Part shown: positions 1-8,765 of the stretch, piece by piece
How the letters are laid out: every line of letters starts with the position of its first letter
Position numbering within the stretch: the first letter of the stretch is position 1
Assembly (NCBI RefSeq): GCF_000429945.1
Contig: NZ_KE386993.1
Coordinates: 71,943-135,942 of the forward strand
Reading direction: 5' to 3'
Length of the DNA: 64,000 nt
From: Desulfogranum japonicum DSM 18378
GTDB taxonomy: Bacteria > Desulfobacterota > Desulfobulbia > Desulfobulbales > Desulfobulbaceae
Notes under the pieces: model-generated
What the model was told of the DNA's origin: nothing
Database searches by the model: none
What the model saw: only the letters and a program-made list of their open reading frames with translations
Position numbers and translations under genes: made by a program

Positions 1-287
1 ATCTGTAATCTTTTTTAAATCCGAGTTATCAGGGGTGACGAAGAAAACTATGTAACCTGTTAAGACGATAAAAGAAAGTAGACTATTTGCTTGAGTATAG
101 GTTATTACCCATGCGATTGCCCTGGCAATGCGGCATAATCAATGCCAGGTCTTCAAAAATTAACCTTGCCATCTGAAACCTCAATGACCTTGAGGTTCAC
201 TCAAAATTAAGATTACTTCTATCAAGGCAACTTGTGGCCGATTATAGAGCTGAAAAATAAGGAAAAACAATCGTTTCTGCCCCTTCT
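1..287. other. Left-end intergenic region, no gene seen
   Basis: I see no convincing coding sequence here. Two short inverted repeats are visible: a 7-bp pair at 121-127 and 143-149, and an 8-bp stem with a 5-base loop at 177-197. Both lie downstream of the minus-strand gene that ends at 288 and could act in its 3' untranslated region. Neither is followed by a clear T-run on the minus strand, so I do not call a terminator. Confidence 0.4.
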
Positions 288-1715
288 TTACTCTTTTATT
301 TTGTCGCGCGCTTGGCTGTTCCCCTCACCGCTTAGAAAAAGTATGAGGTCGGTTTCACTATCACCACCATTGTCATCACCATCCGGTCCAACACTCCAGA
401 GTAAGCCCTTTTCGACAGAATAGTGAAAAGGGCCGGCAGCAAATAGATCCTGCGGTAGATCCAAAAGTATTTTAGTATCAACAAGGTGTTGTAATTGTTG
501 TGGCCATTTTCCCAGACGTTGTTCATAGAGTAGAATAGCTGCTAAATTTTTTAGCCGATTGAGACTTGTTCGTACCATGATCGAACGTTCATAGTACGGG
601 CTGAAATCACTGACTTCACCAACAAGCAGATACCGCCCAACAACATTATTCATCTCTCGAGTATACTTCTCAAGCCTCTGCCATGCCTTAACATGTTCAA
701 CATTTTGAAGATCAAAATCCGTAAAATGCAGTTTTTGGCCTATATCATCGCCAAATATATTTTTTTCTATACTCAAATCCTTAATCAATTTCTCTCGTAA
801 TTGAGAAATTTCTTTCTCATGCTCTCGCCATTCTTTAGGTGGCCAGATTTGCCGTTTCGCCCAAGGGCATTTCGCATTTTCGATGAAGAAAGAAAACTGC
901 AAGTTTATAATCTTCTTCGATTCCTCTATATCAAAAATGGGTTGATAAGGCATATCCAGTTGATCCAAAACGGCATAAATCTCTTTCTTTAATTTCTCTG
1001 TGATTGGTAAAGCGAAATTATCCCGCTCACCACGCACAGCTTTGATGAACTGATCATCAGGTTGTTTCTGTACAGGAATAAAATTTAAAATTTTTACTAA
1101 TACTGCCTCGTTGGGAGAATAATTGATGCAGACATCCTCCAGTCCGTTCAAAGCAGTTTTTTGTATGGCAATACCTATCATCATTGATACGAGATTACCT
1201 CGTTCAAAATCACGGAACCGGTTTCCATAGGTAACAACTGAAAGAAAATCATTCACTCCTTGAGATAAATTTCCTTTTTCTATGGCTAAACGTCCATGAG
1301 CCATTTTTATCCGTGCAAGATTTCGAGCCTTTGTAAAGCTTGGAATCGAGTTAAGGGTTTCCAGATTAACGACTGGGTGGATCCATTGTTTTTTCTGCAA
1401 GGCCTGATCAAAGATCTGCAATGACTCCTGATTGTCATTTACCCAAATTTCTAAATCGGCCAATTCTTTTTTCGTTAACCCCAGCGGTTTGACCCAGTCC
1501 TTGTGAAAAATTTCCTCTACGCCAGCATCCTCCTCTGAAGTAACCTTTTCAAATGCATTTAATATTAAATCATAACCATTTGTTTCCCCAGCAAAACCGA
1601 TTGAAACACAACAAATCATATAAAACAGTACAATACAGCTGAGCATTACTCCGTTTTTACCGTAAATAGATATTCCTTGGTGTGAGGAGCTTTTTTGTGT
1701 GTTCTTTTTACTCAT
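288..1715 (-). CDS. Membrane-anchored protein of unknown function with pseudopilin-like tail
   Basis: The 475-residue product has one hydrophobic segment at about residues 23-42, after a basic N-terminus, so it is probably exported or anchored in the inner membrane with most of the chain outside. The last 70 residues carry a pattern seen in secreted and pseudopilin-like proteins: a leucine pair after GKWPQQL, then DLPQDLF, then SVGPDGDDNGGD, which resembles the acidic calcium-loop end of type II secretion major pseudopilins. The middle is charged and helical without a family I recognise. The start has a GGAAG ribosome site 6 bases upstream. It stands alone on the minus strand downstream of hipA, separated by 160 bases. 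The pseudopilin comparison is inference. Confidence 0.75.
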   Translation of the reverse strand: MSKKNTQKSSSHQGISIYGKNGVMLSCIVLFYMICCVSIGFAGETNGYDLILNAFEKVTSEEDAGVEEIFHKDWVKPLGLTKKELADLEIWVNDNQESLQIFDQALQKKQWIHPVVNLETLNSIPSFTKARNLARIKMAHGRLAIEKGNLSQGVNDFLSVVTYGNRFRDFERGNLVSMMIGIAIQKTALNGLEDVCINYSPNEAVLVKILNFIPVQKQPDDQFIKAVRGERDNFALPITEKLKKEIYAVLDQLDMPYQPIFDIEESKKIINLQFSFFIENAKCPWAKRQIWPPKEWREHEKEISQLREKLIKDLSIEKNIFGDDIGQKLHFTDFDLQNVEHVKAWQRLEKYTREMNNVVGRYLLVGEVSDFSPYYERSIMVRTSLNRLKNLAAILLYEQRLGKWPQQLQHLVDTKILLDLPQDLFAAGPFHYSVEKGLLWSVGPDGDDNGGDSETDLILFLSGEGNSQARDKIKE

Positions 1716-1875
1716 CTATCTTCCACTTAATCTCGCATGATGACAGTCATGTCCTTGGTACATGTAATGTCGAACGCTCGATATTTCTATTTTGTGTTGA
1801 TATAACAGTGAATTGCAATACTTTTTGGCATTTGGCAACAGGTACAATAAAATCAATTTTTAGTGACACACATAA

Positions 1876-3207
1876 TTATCGCATTGACAATCCTTGATCC
1901 AAATCCTGTTCAGAAAACATTTCATCTGCGATAAGCTGAGAAACCTCTTTTGATACACCGGCCTGTTCTGCATATCTCGGCCATCTTGATATACAGGATA
2001 AAACCTGGCTTATTACAGCCTCAGGATTTTTAATTTCCACGTTATATGCGACATCGATGAAATCATCGTATACAAAGTCCTCTCGCTGGCCATTGATTGA
2101 TAGTTTGTGGCATTCCCCAAGCGGGTTATCCTGGTCCACAGAATACGTAATATCGTAGGCTGGAGCGAGGCGCCAGTTTCCGCTCGAGTCCATGGCATAA
2201 CCAATATTTTTCACATGATCGTCAACGTTTCTGGTTAGCGCGTTGAACACCATACGAAGGTACAATTGTTCATGATCTGAATAGGGTAAATTCAGCATGC
2301 GGGATGTTTCAAAGGCCATTTCATAACTGACTGAGTTCACCGGGTTCCAGCCAAGGTGACCTATACAAGCTAGTGACAGACAATGTTTTTTGATATTGTG
2401 ATCCCGGTCAAAACGCTTTGTCATGAAATGAGCTCTTCCACTTTCTTCCAATAACCTGCAGTCCTCCATTTCTATTCCTGCATCCTTCGCCATGAGGTAA
2501 TAGGCGTACTCCACTCTGCAGTTGTTAGTGGATTTTCCAGTCAAATTATTCTCCTGGGATATGCCGTCAAATTTGATCAGCCAGTGGTCATAATCTTCCG
2601 GAACATTTGTCTGGCCTGAAATCACGTTACCCTGGCCGTTAATTGCAATTACCGCTTTAGGGACTGCGCCGCCGGCTGATACGCCTATCCGTAAAATATC
2701 CAGCAATGCAGCATCATTTTCTTTTTTGTTATCATTAAGATATACATTTAAGCGAGAACGATCCTGTAAAACAGCGCTTGCCAGGTTGACCAGTTTATCC
2801 ACGTCTATCCGTGTTGTCTTATCTAAATCAGCAGGACCTAGAGCAGGAAAATATTCAAGAGCGCCCATCCCCCTGGTGCCGATATAGCAAAGTCTTTCTA
2901 CTGGATTGAAAGCTGATGGTTTTCGATTCGTTCGGGTCAGCCAGGAATTAATGACGCTATTCCCGAAATCATCGGGCAGAGAATAGGCCAGCATGCCTGG
3001 CAATCCTTTAAATGTTTGCCAGTCCAATTGAGGAAATGCAAAGACTGCTCCTCTACGGGCATCTGCAAGACTCAAATGAATCGGAGACAATTCAAGCCCT
3101 TTTTTCAAGAAGTTCGGGGTGAACTCAAAAACAGCAAAATTTTTGCCTTTGATCCAGTGTACTGCACCGACAGTATCGCCCCAGAGTTTTACTGTTGCTG
3201 TGGTCAT
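1876..3207 (-). CDS. hipA: HipA-family serine/threonine kinase toxin
   Basis: HipA kinases are toxins of type II toxin-antitoxin systems; the E. coli prototype phosphorylates glutamyl-tRNA synthetase and blocks translation. The 443-residue length fits the family. Visible kinase features are the GGAVPKA glycine-rich loop near residue 178, the catalytic-loop motif RNVDDHVKN near 324-332, and the metal-binding LAPAYD segment near 348-353. All expected catalytic residues are present, so the protein looks active. Its start overlaps the stop of the upstream HTH gene by 4 bases, the usual hipBA arrangement. The cellular target cannot be read from the sequence. Confidence 0.93.
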   Translation of the reverse strand: MTTATVKLWGDTVGAVHWIKGKNFAVFEFTPNFLKKGLELSPIHLSLADARRGAVFAFPQLDWQTFKGLPGMLAYSLPDDFGNSVINSWLTRTNRKPSAFNPVERLCYIGTRGMGALEYFPALGPADLDKTTRIDVDKLVNLASAVLQDRSRLNVYLNDNKKENDAALLDILRIGVSAGGAVPKAVIAINGQGNVISGQTNVPEDYDHWLIKFDGISQENNLTGKSTNNCRVEYAYYLMAKDAGIEMEDCRLLEESGRAHFMTKRFDRDHNIKKHCLSLACIGHLGWNPVNSVSYEMAFETSRMLNLPYSDHEQLYLRMVFNALTRNVDDHVKNIGYAMDSSGNWRLAPAYDITYSVDQDNPLGECHKLSINGQREDFVYDDFIDVAYNVEIKNPEAVISQVLSCISRWPRYAEQAGVSKEVSQLIADEMFSEQDLDQGLSMR

Positions 3208-3521
3208 GATGTAGAGCCGCTCCGTTTTCCAGTTGCCTTTTTTCTTCTATTCTTTTCCTTCTTGACCAGAAGAAGTGGGCTCTCCTCAACTTCGGGTAAA
3301 AATAATTCCAGCGCATCCACTTCCCGGAACACACGTAATATTTTGATGATCGTCAGTAGTGTGGTTTCTCCCTTTTCTGCGCCCTGGACCGCAGTTATGG
3401 AAATTCCTGCTATCTCTGCAACTTCGCGTTGGCTGATATTTTTGTTCAACCTGCGCTGTTTAAGTCGTCCACCAATTTCTTTGGCAATAGCACGGTTGGT
3501 CAGAGCTAGATTGATAGCCAT
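3204..3521 (-). CDS. hipB: HipB-like XRE-family antitoxin and repressor
   Basis: This small protein (105 residues from this start) carries a Cro/C1-type helix-turn-helix: NISQREVAEIAGIS is the first helix pair and the recognition helix follows. It ends in a basic lysine/arginine tail. In hipBA systems the antitoxin neutralises the kinase and represses its own operon. I chose the ATG at 3521, which has AAGG five bases upstream; a longer in-frame start at 3560 would put an operator-like palindrome inside the gene. The gene overlaps hipA by 4 bases, so the two are translationally coupled. Confidence 0.88.
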   Translation of the reverse strand: MAINLALTNRAIAKEIGGRLKQRRLNKNISQREVAEIAGISITAVQGAEKGETTLLTIIKILRVFREVDALELFLPEVEESPLLLVKKEKNRRKKATGKRSGSTS

Positions 3522-3526
3522 GTTTA

Positions 3527-3541
3527 CCTTAAAATTAAGTT
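3527..3541. promoter_or_regulatory. Operator-like palindrome overlapping the hipB ribosome site
   Basis: CTTAAAATTAAG is a near-perfect palindrome lying between 3527 and 3541, immediately before the hipB start and overlapping its AAGG ribosome site. A second copy of the same palindrome (one base longer at its centre) lies at 3568-3580. Paired palindromes upstream of a hipB-type gene are the usual binding sites for autorepression; binding here is inferred. Confidence 0.55.
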
Positions 3542-3567
3542 GTTCACGGTATATTAACAAGTCATAA

Positions 3568-3580
3568 CTTTAATTTTAAG
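3568..3580. promoter_or_regulatory. Second operator-like palindrome upstream of hipBA
   Basis: CTTTAATTTTAAG repeats the palindrome found at 3527-3541, with the two centres about 40 bases apart, close to four helical turns. A TTGACT hexamer on the minus strand overlaps it and could be a -35 element, so bound HipB would block transcription. I could not place a matching -10 with standard spacing. Confidence 0.5.
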
Positions 3581-3660
3581 TCAATTTGTAAGGTTGTAAA
3601 GGGGAGGGAGGTGTAATAAGGGGCGAAAGTGCCACCTTTGACGATATATAAAACAATCGG

Positions 3661-3722
3661 CTCCTCGGCGTTTCGTGTGGATTTGATTAATAAAGATCAA
3701 CTTCACACGAAACGTCGAGGAG
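3661..3722. repeat. Long inverted repeat, 19-bp arms with a 24-bp spacer
   Basis: The left arm at 3661-3679 (CTCCTCGGCGTTTCGTGTG) pairs with the right arm at 3704-3722 with one mismatch. The spacer is AT-rich. There is no T-run after the hairpin. It lacks the AAC...GTT core ends of an integron attC site. It lies between hipBA and a possible integrase remnant, so it may be a recombination or mobile-element scar, but nothing proves this. Confidence 0.6.
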
Positions 3723-3769
3723 TCAAAATATTCAGAACTTAAGGTGCTAATTTCATTCTCTTGAAGATA

Positions 3770-3877
3770 TTTTGCGCTTAATAGGCAGGCAGCCCATCCA
3801 TTTATTATTCCCAGATAACGCTGGGTTGTTGGGGAAAGGTCTGCATGTCGTAGATGTTGATGTCGAAATTTTTTCAA
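3770..3877 (-). pseudogene. Possible tyrosine-recombinase C-terminal remnant
   Basis: On the minus strand this stretch reads RHADLSPTTQRYLG, which resembles the segment before the catalytic tyrosine of phage-type integrases (typical form H-A-D-x-S-T-T-Q-x-Y). The rest of a recombinase is absent: no upstream R-H-R-H box is seen, and the frame continues downstream without similarity through the inverted repeat at 3661-3722 to a stop near 3581. If real, this is a decayed fragment of an integrase that may have brought in the hipBA module. The match is short and could be chance. Confidence 0.3.
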
Positions 3878-3970
3878 GAACCTTTCGTTGTGAGAATCAA
3901 TCAGTTAAGCGTTATGTAGAGGTGAGAGGAATTTGCTGAACCCGATTCAGGGATTCCATCCTAAAAAAAA

Positions 3971-4246
3971 ATGAAAAACTCAGCTCAAGCAGAGCGGCTC
4001 TATGATATGACAATCAATTTTGGAGGTCGAAGATCGACAAAATATGTGCTGAAATATTTCTGCGGGCTTCTGTTGGCTGGAAGAGAAGACTCTAGCTATT
4101 ATGAGGTATCTGTTAAAAAGAAGTATAGATATTGGAAATCATCTTCGAAGTATCCCAAAATGACTGAAGGCTCAGCTGTAGCCAATTGTAGTGATGAAAT
4201 TAAAATATTAAGAGAGATGTTCTTCGATGAACGACAAAAGCAATGA
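3971..4246 (+). CDS. Small hypothetical protein, uncertain
   Basis: A 91-residue open frame rich in lysine, serine and tyrosine, with no membrane segment and no domain I recognise. It begins after a run of A residues without a clear ribosome site. It lies in a gene-poor stretch between the hipBA module and the DUF3592 gene. It may be a real accessory gene or chance. Confidence 0.3.
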   Translation: MKNSAQAERLYDMTINFGGRRSTKYVLKYFCGLLLAGREDSSYYEVSVKKKYRYWKSSSKYPKMTEGSAVANCSDEIKILREMFFDERQKQ

Positions 4247-4421
4247 TTTCAGTTAACAACGGACCAGAAAAGGCGACATTCATAATTAGATGGTAAGAAG
4301 AAAGGTATCTTGTTTAATGTGCATCTGATCTTCTTCTGCTTTCTCTTTAGTGCTCCCTTGCGGGCGGTTGAATCATACTCTGGTGTTGGTAATGAAAAGA
4401 GCGTAAAACGGAATTCTCTAT

Positions 4422-4883
4422 CTATTGCATAAAATCCCGCAAAAAATAAAGGCTACCAAAAAAGAGTACGCAACACAGTATCCAGGCGTATAAATGCCAG
4501 TCTTGCAAACCGGGTTTGACGACGGCAATTTTGGGTGTATTTGGATTTACAAAGACATCTATTTCTCTGCCAAGATAATAGGCCTGTGTGAGAAGCAATG
4601 CATCCTCTTTGCTAAGATCGTCTATTAAAAAGTTGAAATTTTCACACTCATAGGTCTGTCCTTGAAAGGTGTACCTGTAGCGTATAGTGGGGCGATAATA
4701 TTTTTTTGAACCACTTCTTGTCCAACCAGTGCCTATTTCCGATTCTATAATCTCGGCAGATATTTTTTTCCATGAGCATGATTGTTTGGCAAACATCATG
4801 TTCCTGGTAGTGACGACGACACCAATAGCGCTGATACAAGCGAAAAAAGAAATAATATAGAGCAAGTAGACGACCTTCAGCAA
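4422..4883 (-). CDS. DUF3592 membrane protein
   Basis: The 153-residue protein has a transmembrane helix at about residues 4-26, a central soluble part, and a second helix at about 129-148. The central part matches the DUF3592 pattern: a WKKISAEIIESEIG strand, then RPTIRYRYTFQGQTYEC, then a segment giving YYLGREIDVFVNPNTPK before the last helix. DUF3592 proteins are bacterial membrane proteins of unknown function. The gene is monocistronic on the minus strand, with repeat copy R1-A between it and the carboxylase operon. Confidence 0.8.
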   Translation of the reverse strand: MLKVVYLLYIISFFACISAIGVVVTTRNMMFAKQSCSWKKISAEIIESEIGTGWTRSGSKKYYRPTIRYRYTFQGQTYECENFNFLIDDLSKEDALLLTQAYYLGREIDVFVNPNTPKIAVVKPGLQDWHLYAWILCCVLFFGSLYFLRDFMQ

Positions 4884-4955
4884 ATCGTTTCATATTGCAC
4901 CAGCGTCAATTATATCCGTGACAAATTCAGGCTGGTGAGCGATTACTTAAATCAA

Positions 4956-5116
4956 GGGTCATGGAAAGAATAAAGTATCCCATCTTGCTTGTCTCTCAAC
5001 ACAGTAACGTCATCGCGTCAATGGTTCCATACGGCCAGTATGGAGCCATTGACGCGATGACGTTACCAAACCGATATCCTACGCAATTTTTGGATATTTA
5101 TTATTTTCCGTGACCC
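4956..5116 (+). repeat. R1 palindromic repeat, copy A (161 bp)
   Basis: This element begins GGGTCA and ends TGACCC, so it has short inverted ends. Its centre is an almost perfect hairpin: the arm from about 5007 (TAACGTCATCGCGTCAATGG) pairs with a second arm ending near 5067 around the loop GGCCA. It has the same 161-bp length as copy B (22808-22968); an internally deleted copy C is at 12858-12927 and a diverged copy D at 35727-35880. It lies just downstream of the carboxylase gene that ends at 5191. All four copies are intergenic and in the same orientation in this window. Confidence 0.88.
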
Positions 5117-5146
5117 TTAACAGGCTACAGATATGTGTGAGGTCTT

Positions 5147-5182
5147 CTTCTCCCTCCCGGAAGAGTCGCCGGGAGGGAGAAG
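5147..5182. terminator. Strong hairpin after the carboxylase operon
   Basis: A perfect 14-bp stem (5147-5160 with 5169-5182) encloses an 8-base loop and starts 9 bases past the stop codon of the biotin carboxylase gene on the minus strand. The T-run (CCTTTTTAG) is on the plus-strand side, so it is a canonical terminator only for plus-strand transcripts. Its position makes it the likely end of the minus-strand operon as well. Confidence 0.7.
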
Positions 5183-5190
5183 GGGCCTTT

Positions 5191-7203
5191 TTAGACCTCG
5201 AAACGAATAAGAACCTGTTCGGTTTCCACGGCCTGTCCGCTTTCAACCATTACTTCAGCCACGACACCGTCTATGGGGGAGGCAACACCGCTTTCCATTT
5301 TCATGGATTCCAGGATAACCAGATTCTGACCTTTGAATACCCGGTCACCTTTCTTGGCCTGGACATCTACGATCATGCCAGGCATGGGGCAGGTAAGGAG
5401 ATCGTTGCGAACCTTCTTTTCCTTTTTAGGCATGTAGCGCAGCATATCCCACTCCCCTGGGGTGTAGACTTCAAATATTCCGGAAATGCCATTAAAAGAC
5501 ATGTGCAGGAATGAGTGTTCCAGACGAAGCCGGAAGCGGTAGGGTTGTCCGTTGATAATCAATTTCAGGCGCCTGCGGAAAAATTCAAATACGGGCACGT
5601 TTACTTCATACACTGTTCCATCCACTTCAATGGTCATGGTTTTACCACTGATAATCGGTCCTTTAAGGATAACCTCAAAGGAGTCATCACCTTTTCGAAC
5701 TGTGTAGGTATGGAGAACACCGATGTCGTCCTTGCCGCCGATATCTGAAACCATGGGGCGAAGCGATTCCCTCACCGCAACTGTTCGAACGTGGTAGATC
5801 AGCGCTGCTGTGAGTGCACAGAGTCGAAGATGTGATTGTGACGGGGAGCGTTTGCAAATACCGCCCTCAAAGTGCTGGCTGATGAAGTTGGTGTTGAGTT
5901 CGCCTTCGGCAAATTCCTGCAGGCAGACAACGCTTGTGACAAAATCAATGTTATTTGATACGCCTTCGATATGATAGCCATTCAGCGCTTCGATTAAATT
6001 GTGGCGGGCGTCCTCACGGGTTTTTCCATAACAGATAAGTTTTGCGAGCATGGAGTCGTAATACACATCCACCCTGCTGCCGATATTCACGCCGCTGTCC
6101 ACGCGTACACCAGTACCCCTGGGAGCAAAATAGCGGGTAATCAGACCTGTCGATGGCATAAAATCCCGATTTGGTTCTTCAGCGCATATTCTGGCTTCAA
6201 TGGCCCATCCATTCAGTTTTACCTGATCCTGGGCCAAAGGCAGTTTCTCTCCTGCGGCAATACGCAGCTGCCATTCCACCAGGTCCAGGCCAGTGACCAT
6301 CTCTGTAACAGGATGTTCCACCTGAAGCCTGGTATTCATTTCCAGGAAATAGAAGTTGTGCTGGTTGTCCATCACATACTCAACCGTACCAGCACTCACA
6401 TAACCTGCCTGCCGTGCAAGGTCACAGGCTGCTTTTCCCATCTTCTCCCGAAGTTCGGGGGTGACAGCAGGAGAAGGGGACTCTTCTATCACCTTCTGGT
6501 AGCGCCGCTGCACAGAGCATTCCCGTTCACCCAGATGGATGACGTTACCGTGAGAATCAGCCAGGATTTGTATTTCTATGTGGCGGGGATTTTCAATGAA
6601 GCGTTCAACAAAAATGCGAGTGTCATTAAAGGCTTTTTGGGTCTCCTGTCTTGCTGCAGCCAGAGCATCAGACATTTCTTCGGGCTTATGAACAATACGC
6701 ATGCCCTTGCCTCCACCACCTGCTGCAGGTTTAAGCAGGACCGGATAACCGATGTCTTCTGCAATTCTCAGCGCTTCTTTGTCATCTTTCAGCGCTTCAA
6801 TGTGCCCGGGGATAACAGGAACCCCTGCATTTTTTGCCAATTCCTTGGAGGTGATCTTGTCTCCCATCACGTCCACCGCTTCAGCACCAGGGCCGATGAA
6901 CACCATGCCGGCTGCAGCCACAGCCTTGGCAAATTCAGCGTTTTCAGACAAAAAACCATAGCCGGGATGAATAGCTTCGCAACCCGTTGATTTTGCAGCG
7001 TCGATGATTTTGTCAATCACCAGATAAGACTTTTGAGAGGCAGACTCTCCAATATGCACAGCTTCATCCGCGAGTTGGCGATGCAGGCTGCGCGTATCGG
7101 CATCGGAATAGACAGCTACTGTGTCTATTCCCAGCCGGTTGCAGGTGCGAATGATACGAATGGCAATTTCGCCTCTGTTGGCGATAAGAATTTTACTGAA
7201 CAT
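5191..7203 (-). CDS. Acyl-CoA carboxylase biotin carboxylase/BCCP subunit
   Basis: This subunit carboxylates biotin with ATP and bicarbonate; the partner carboxyltransferase passes the carboxyl group to an acyl-CoA, most likely propionyl-CoA or acetyl-CoA. The N-terminal 450 residues are a full biotin carboxylase: ILIANRGEIAIRI at the start, the GGGGKGMRIV ATP-grasp loop near residue 165, and EMNTRLQVEHPVTE near 290. The C-terminus is a biotinyl domain with the ESMKMES motif, the lysine near residue 635 of 670. The ATG at 7203, eight bases after GTGAGG, is better supported than the in-frame GTG at 7215, which would overlap the upstream stop. The fused BC-BCCP layout is that of propionyl-CoA carboxylase alpha chains; substrate is inferred. 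Confidence 0.93.
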   Translation of the reverse strand: MFSKILIANRGEIAIRIIRTCNRLGIDTVAVYSDADTRSLHRQLADEAVHIGESASQKSYLVIDKIIDAAKSTGCEAIHPGYGFLSENAEFAKAVAAAGMVFIGPGAEAVDVMGDKITSKELAKNAGVPVIPGHIEALKDDKEALRIAEDIGYPVLLKPAAGGGGKGMRIVHKPEEMSDALAAARQETQKAFNDTRIFVERFIENPRHIEIQILADSHGNVIHLGERECSVQRRYQKVIEESPSPAVTPELREKMGKAACDLARQAGYVSAGTVEYVMDNQHNFYFLEMNTRLQVEHPVTEMVTGLDLVEWQLRIAAGEKLPLAQDQVKLNGWAIEARICAEEPNRDFMPSTGLITRYFAPRGTGVRVDSGVNIGSRVDVYYDSMLAKLICYGKTREDARHNLIEALNGYHIEGVSNNIDFVTSVVCLQEFAEGELNTNFISQHFEGGICKRSPSQSHLRLCALTAALIYHVRTVAVRESLRPMVSDIGGKDDIGVLHTYTVRKGDDSFEVILKGPIISGKTMTIEVDGTVYEVNVPVFEFFRRRLKLIINGQPYRFRLRLEHSFLHMSFNGISGIFEVYTPGEWDMLRYMPKKEKKVRNDLLTCPMPGMIVDVQAKKGDRVFKGQNLVILESMKMESGVASPIDGVVAEVMVESGQAVETEQVLIRFEV

Positions 7204-7211
7204 AAGCGGCC

Positions 7212-8765
7212 TCACAGGGGAATGTTACCATGTTTACGATTGGGACCATCGACCCGTTTACTATCCAGCATCTGCAGGGTACGGATGAGATGGGAGCGTG
7301 TATCGCGGGGGAAGATAACGTCATCAATATACCCGCGCTGGGCAGCCAGAAATGGATTTGAAAAAGCTTCCCTGTATTCTTCCATTTTTTGATTCAGCAC
7401 CTGTTCAGGATCTGCTGCCTGGGCAATTTCCCTGCGATAGATGAGTTCAGCAGCGCCTTTAGGTCCAAGTACCGCGATTTCTGCTGTGGGCCAGGCATAG
7501 TTGACATCGCAGCGAATATGTTTGGAGTTCATGACCAGATATGCACCTCCGTATGCTTTACGGATGATAACCGATATACGGGGTACAGTTGCTTCGGTGA
7601 AGGCATAGAGCAGCTTGGCACCGTGACGGATGATGCCGCCGTGCTCTTGATCCGGACCTGGCATAAATCCGGGGACATCAACCAGGGAGATCAGTGGAAT
7701 ATTGAACGAATCGCAGAACCGTACAAATCGTCCGGCTTTGGAAGATGCATCGTTATCCAGTACACCGGCAAGCACTGCGGGCTGATTGGCTACCAAGCCA
7801 ACAGTCTGTCCGCCGAGGCGACCAAAACCGCAGATGATGTTGCGGGCGAAACTTGCGTGAACTTCCATGAATTCCGCGCCATCCAAAATAGAATGGATGA
7901 CCACATTCATATCATAACTTTCAGTGGAGTTCGCCGGGATCAGGTAATCCAGAGCCGGGTCTGTCCGTTTGGGGGAATCACTCAGGTCCAGGATGGGCGC
8001 TTTCTGCTGGTTATTGGATGGCAGATAGCTGAAGAGCTGGCGGATTTTTCGCAAGCAGAGTACGTCGTTGGGCATCTTGAAGTGGGCCACACCGCTTTTT
8101 TCCGCATGCATCTGCGCGCCGCCAAGGTCTTCTGCTGTGATATCCTGGTGGGTTACGGTTTTCACCACATTTGGCCCGGTGACAAACATATACGAAGAGT
8201 CTTCAACCATGAAGACAAAATCGGTGATGGATGGGCTGTATACGGCACCTCCGGCACAGGGCCCCATGATACAGGAGATCTGGGGAACAACTCCACTGGC
8301 GCGTACGTTGCGGTGAAAAATTTCACCATAAGATCCGAGTCCATCCACGCCTTCCTGAATACGGGCGCCGCCTGAATCGTTCAGTCCGATGATTGGTGCT
8401 CCAACCTTTGTTGCAAGATCCATGACTTTGCAGATCTTTTGGGCATGGGCTTCTCCAAGGGAACCGCCGATAACGGTGAAATCCTGGCTGAAGACAAATA
8501 CTTCCCTTCCGTCAATGGTTCCATGGCCAGTGATAACACCATCACCCAGGTACTTTTTTTTATCTCCGATATTTCCGCCATGGCCGATCTTGAGGGCATC
8601 AAATTCTTCAAAGGAATTTTCGTCCAGAAGAAGATGCAACCTTTCTCTGGCAGTAAGTTTACCACGATTATGTTGAGCTTCCTTTTTCTCTTTTCCTCCG
8701 GCAGCAATGGATTCTGCTCTGAGCTGCTCCAAAGTTTCAAGGGTAGCTTGGTTGTGTGTGTACAT
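7212..8765 (-). CDS. Acyl-CoA carboxylase carboxyltransferase subunit (PccB/MmdA type)
   Basis: The 517-residue protein is a complete acyl-CoA carboxyltransferase. It has two crotonase-fold halves: the first includes LNDSGGARIQEGVDGLGSYG near residues 125-145, the second GFMPGPDQEHGGIIRHGAKL near 370-390 and IRKAYGGAYLVMNSKHI near 400-420. This length and pattern fit propionyl-CoA carboxylase beta chains and methylmalonyl-CoA decarboxylase/transcarboxylase subunits. It is first in a two-gene minus-strand operon, 8 bases from the biotin carboxylase start. In deltaproteobacteria such pairs serve propionate metabolism or CO2 transfer in the methylmalonyl-CoA route; the exact acyl-CoA is not readable here. 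Confidence 0.93.
   Translation of the reverse strand: MYTHNQATLETLEQLRAESIAAGGKEKKEAQHNRGKLTARERLHLLLDENSFEEFDALKIGHGGNIGDKKKYLGDGVITGHGTIDGREVFVFSQDFTVIGGSLGEAHAQKICKVMDLATKVGAPIIGLNDSGGARIQEGVDGLGSYGEIFHRNVRASGVVPQISCIMGPCAGGAVYSPSITDFVFMVEDSSYMFVTGPNVVKTVTHQDITAEDLGGAQMHAEKSGVAHFKMPNDVLCLRKIRQLFSYLPSNNQQKAPILDLSDSPKRTDPALDYLIPANSTESYDMNVVIHSILDGAEFMEVHASFARNIICGFGRLGGQTVGLVANQPAVLAGVLDNDASSKAGRFVRFCDSFNIPLISLVDVPGFMPGPDQEHGGIIRHGAKLLYAFTEATVPRISVIIRKAYGGAYLVMNSKHIRCDVNYAWPTAEIAVLGPKGAAELIYRREIAQAADPEQVLNQKMEEYREAFSNPFLAAQRGYIDDVIFPRDTRSHLIRTLQMLDSKRVDGPNRKHGNIPL

Noticed and set aside
3661-3722. Integron attC site
   Set aside because: The inverted repeat lacks the RYYYAAC and GTTRRRY core ends, and no integron integrase or cassette array is present.
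6001-6990. Long open frame (329 codons) on the plus strand
   Set aside because: It lies entirely opposite the biotin carboxylase gene, has no recognisable domain, and its composition (many Cys, His, Phe) is typical of an antisense shadow.
7389-8375. Long open frame (328 codons) on the plus strand
   Set aside because: Antisense shadow of the carboxyltransferase gene, whose protein is unmistakable.
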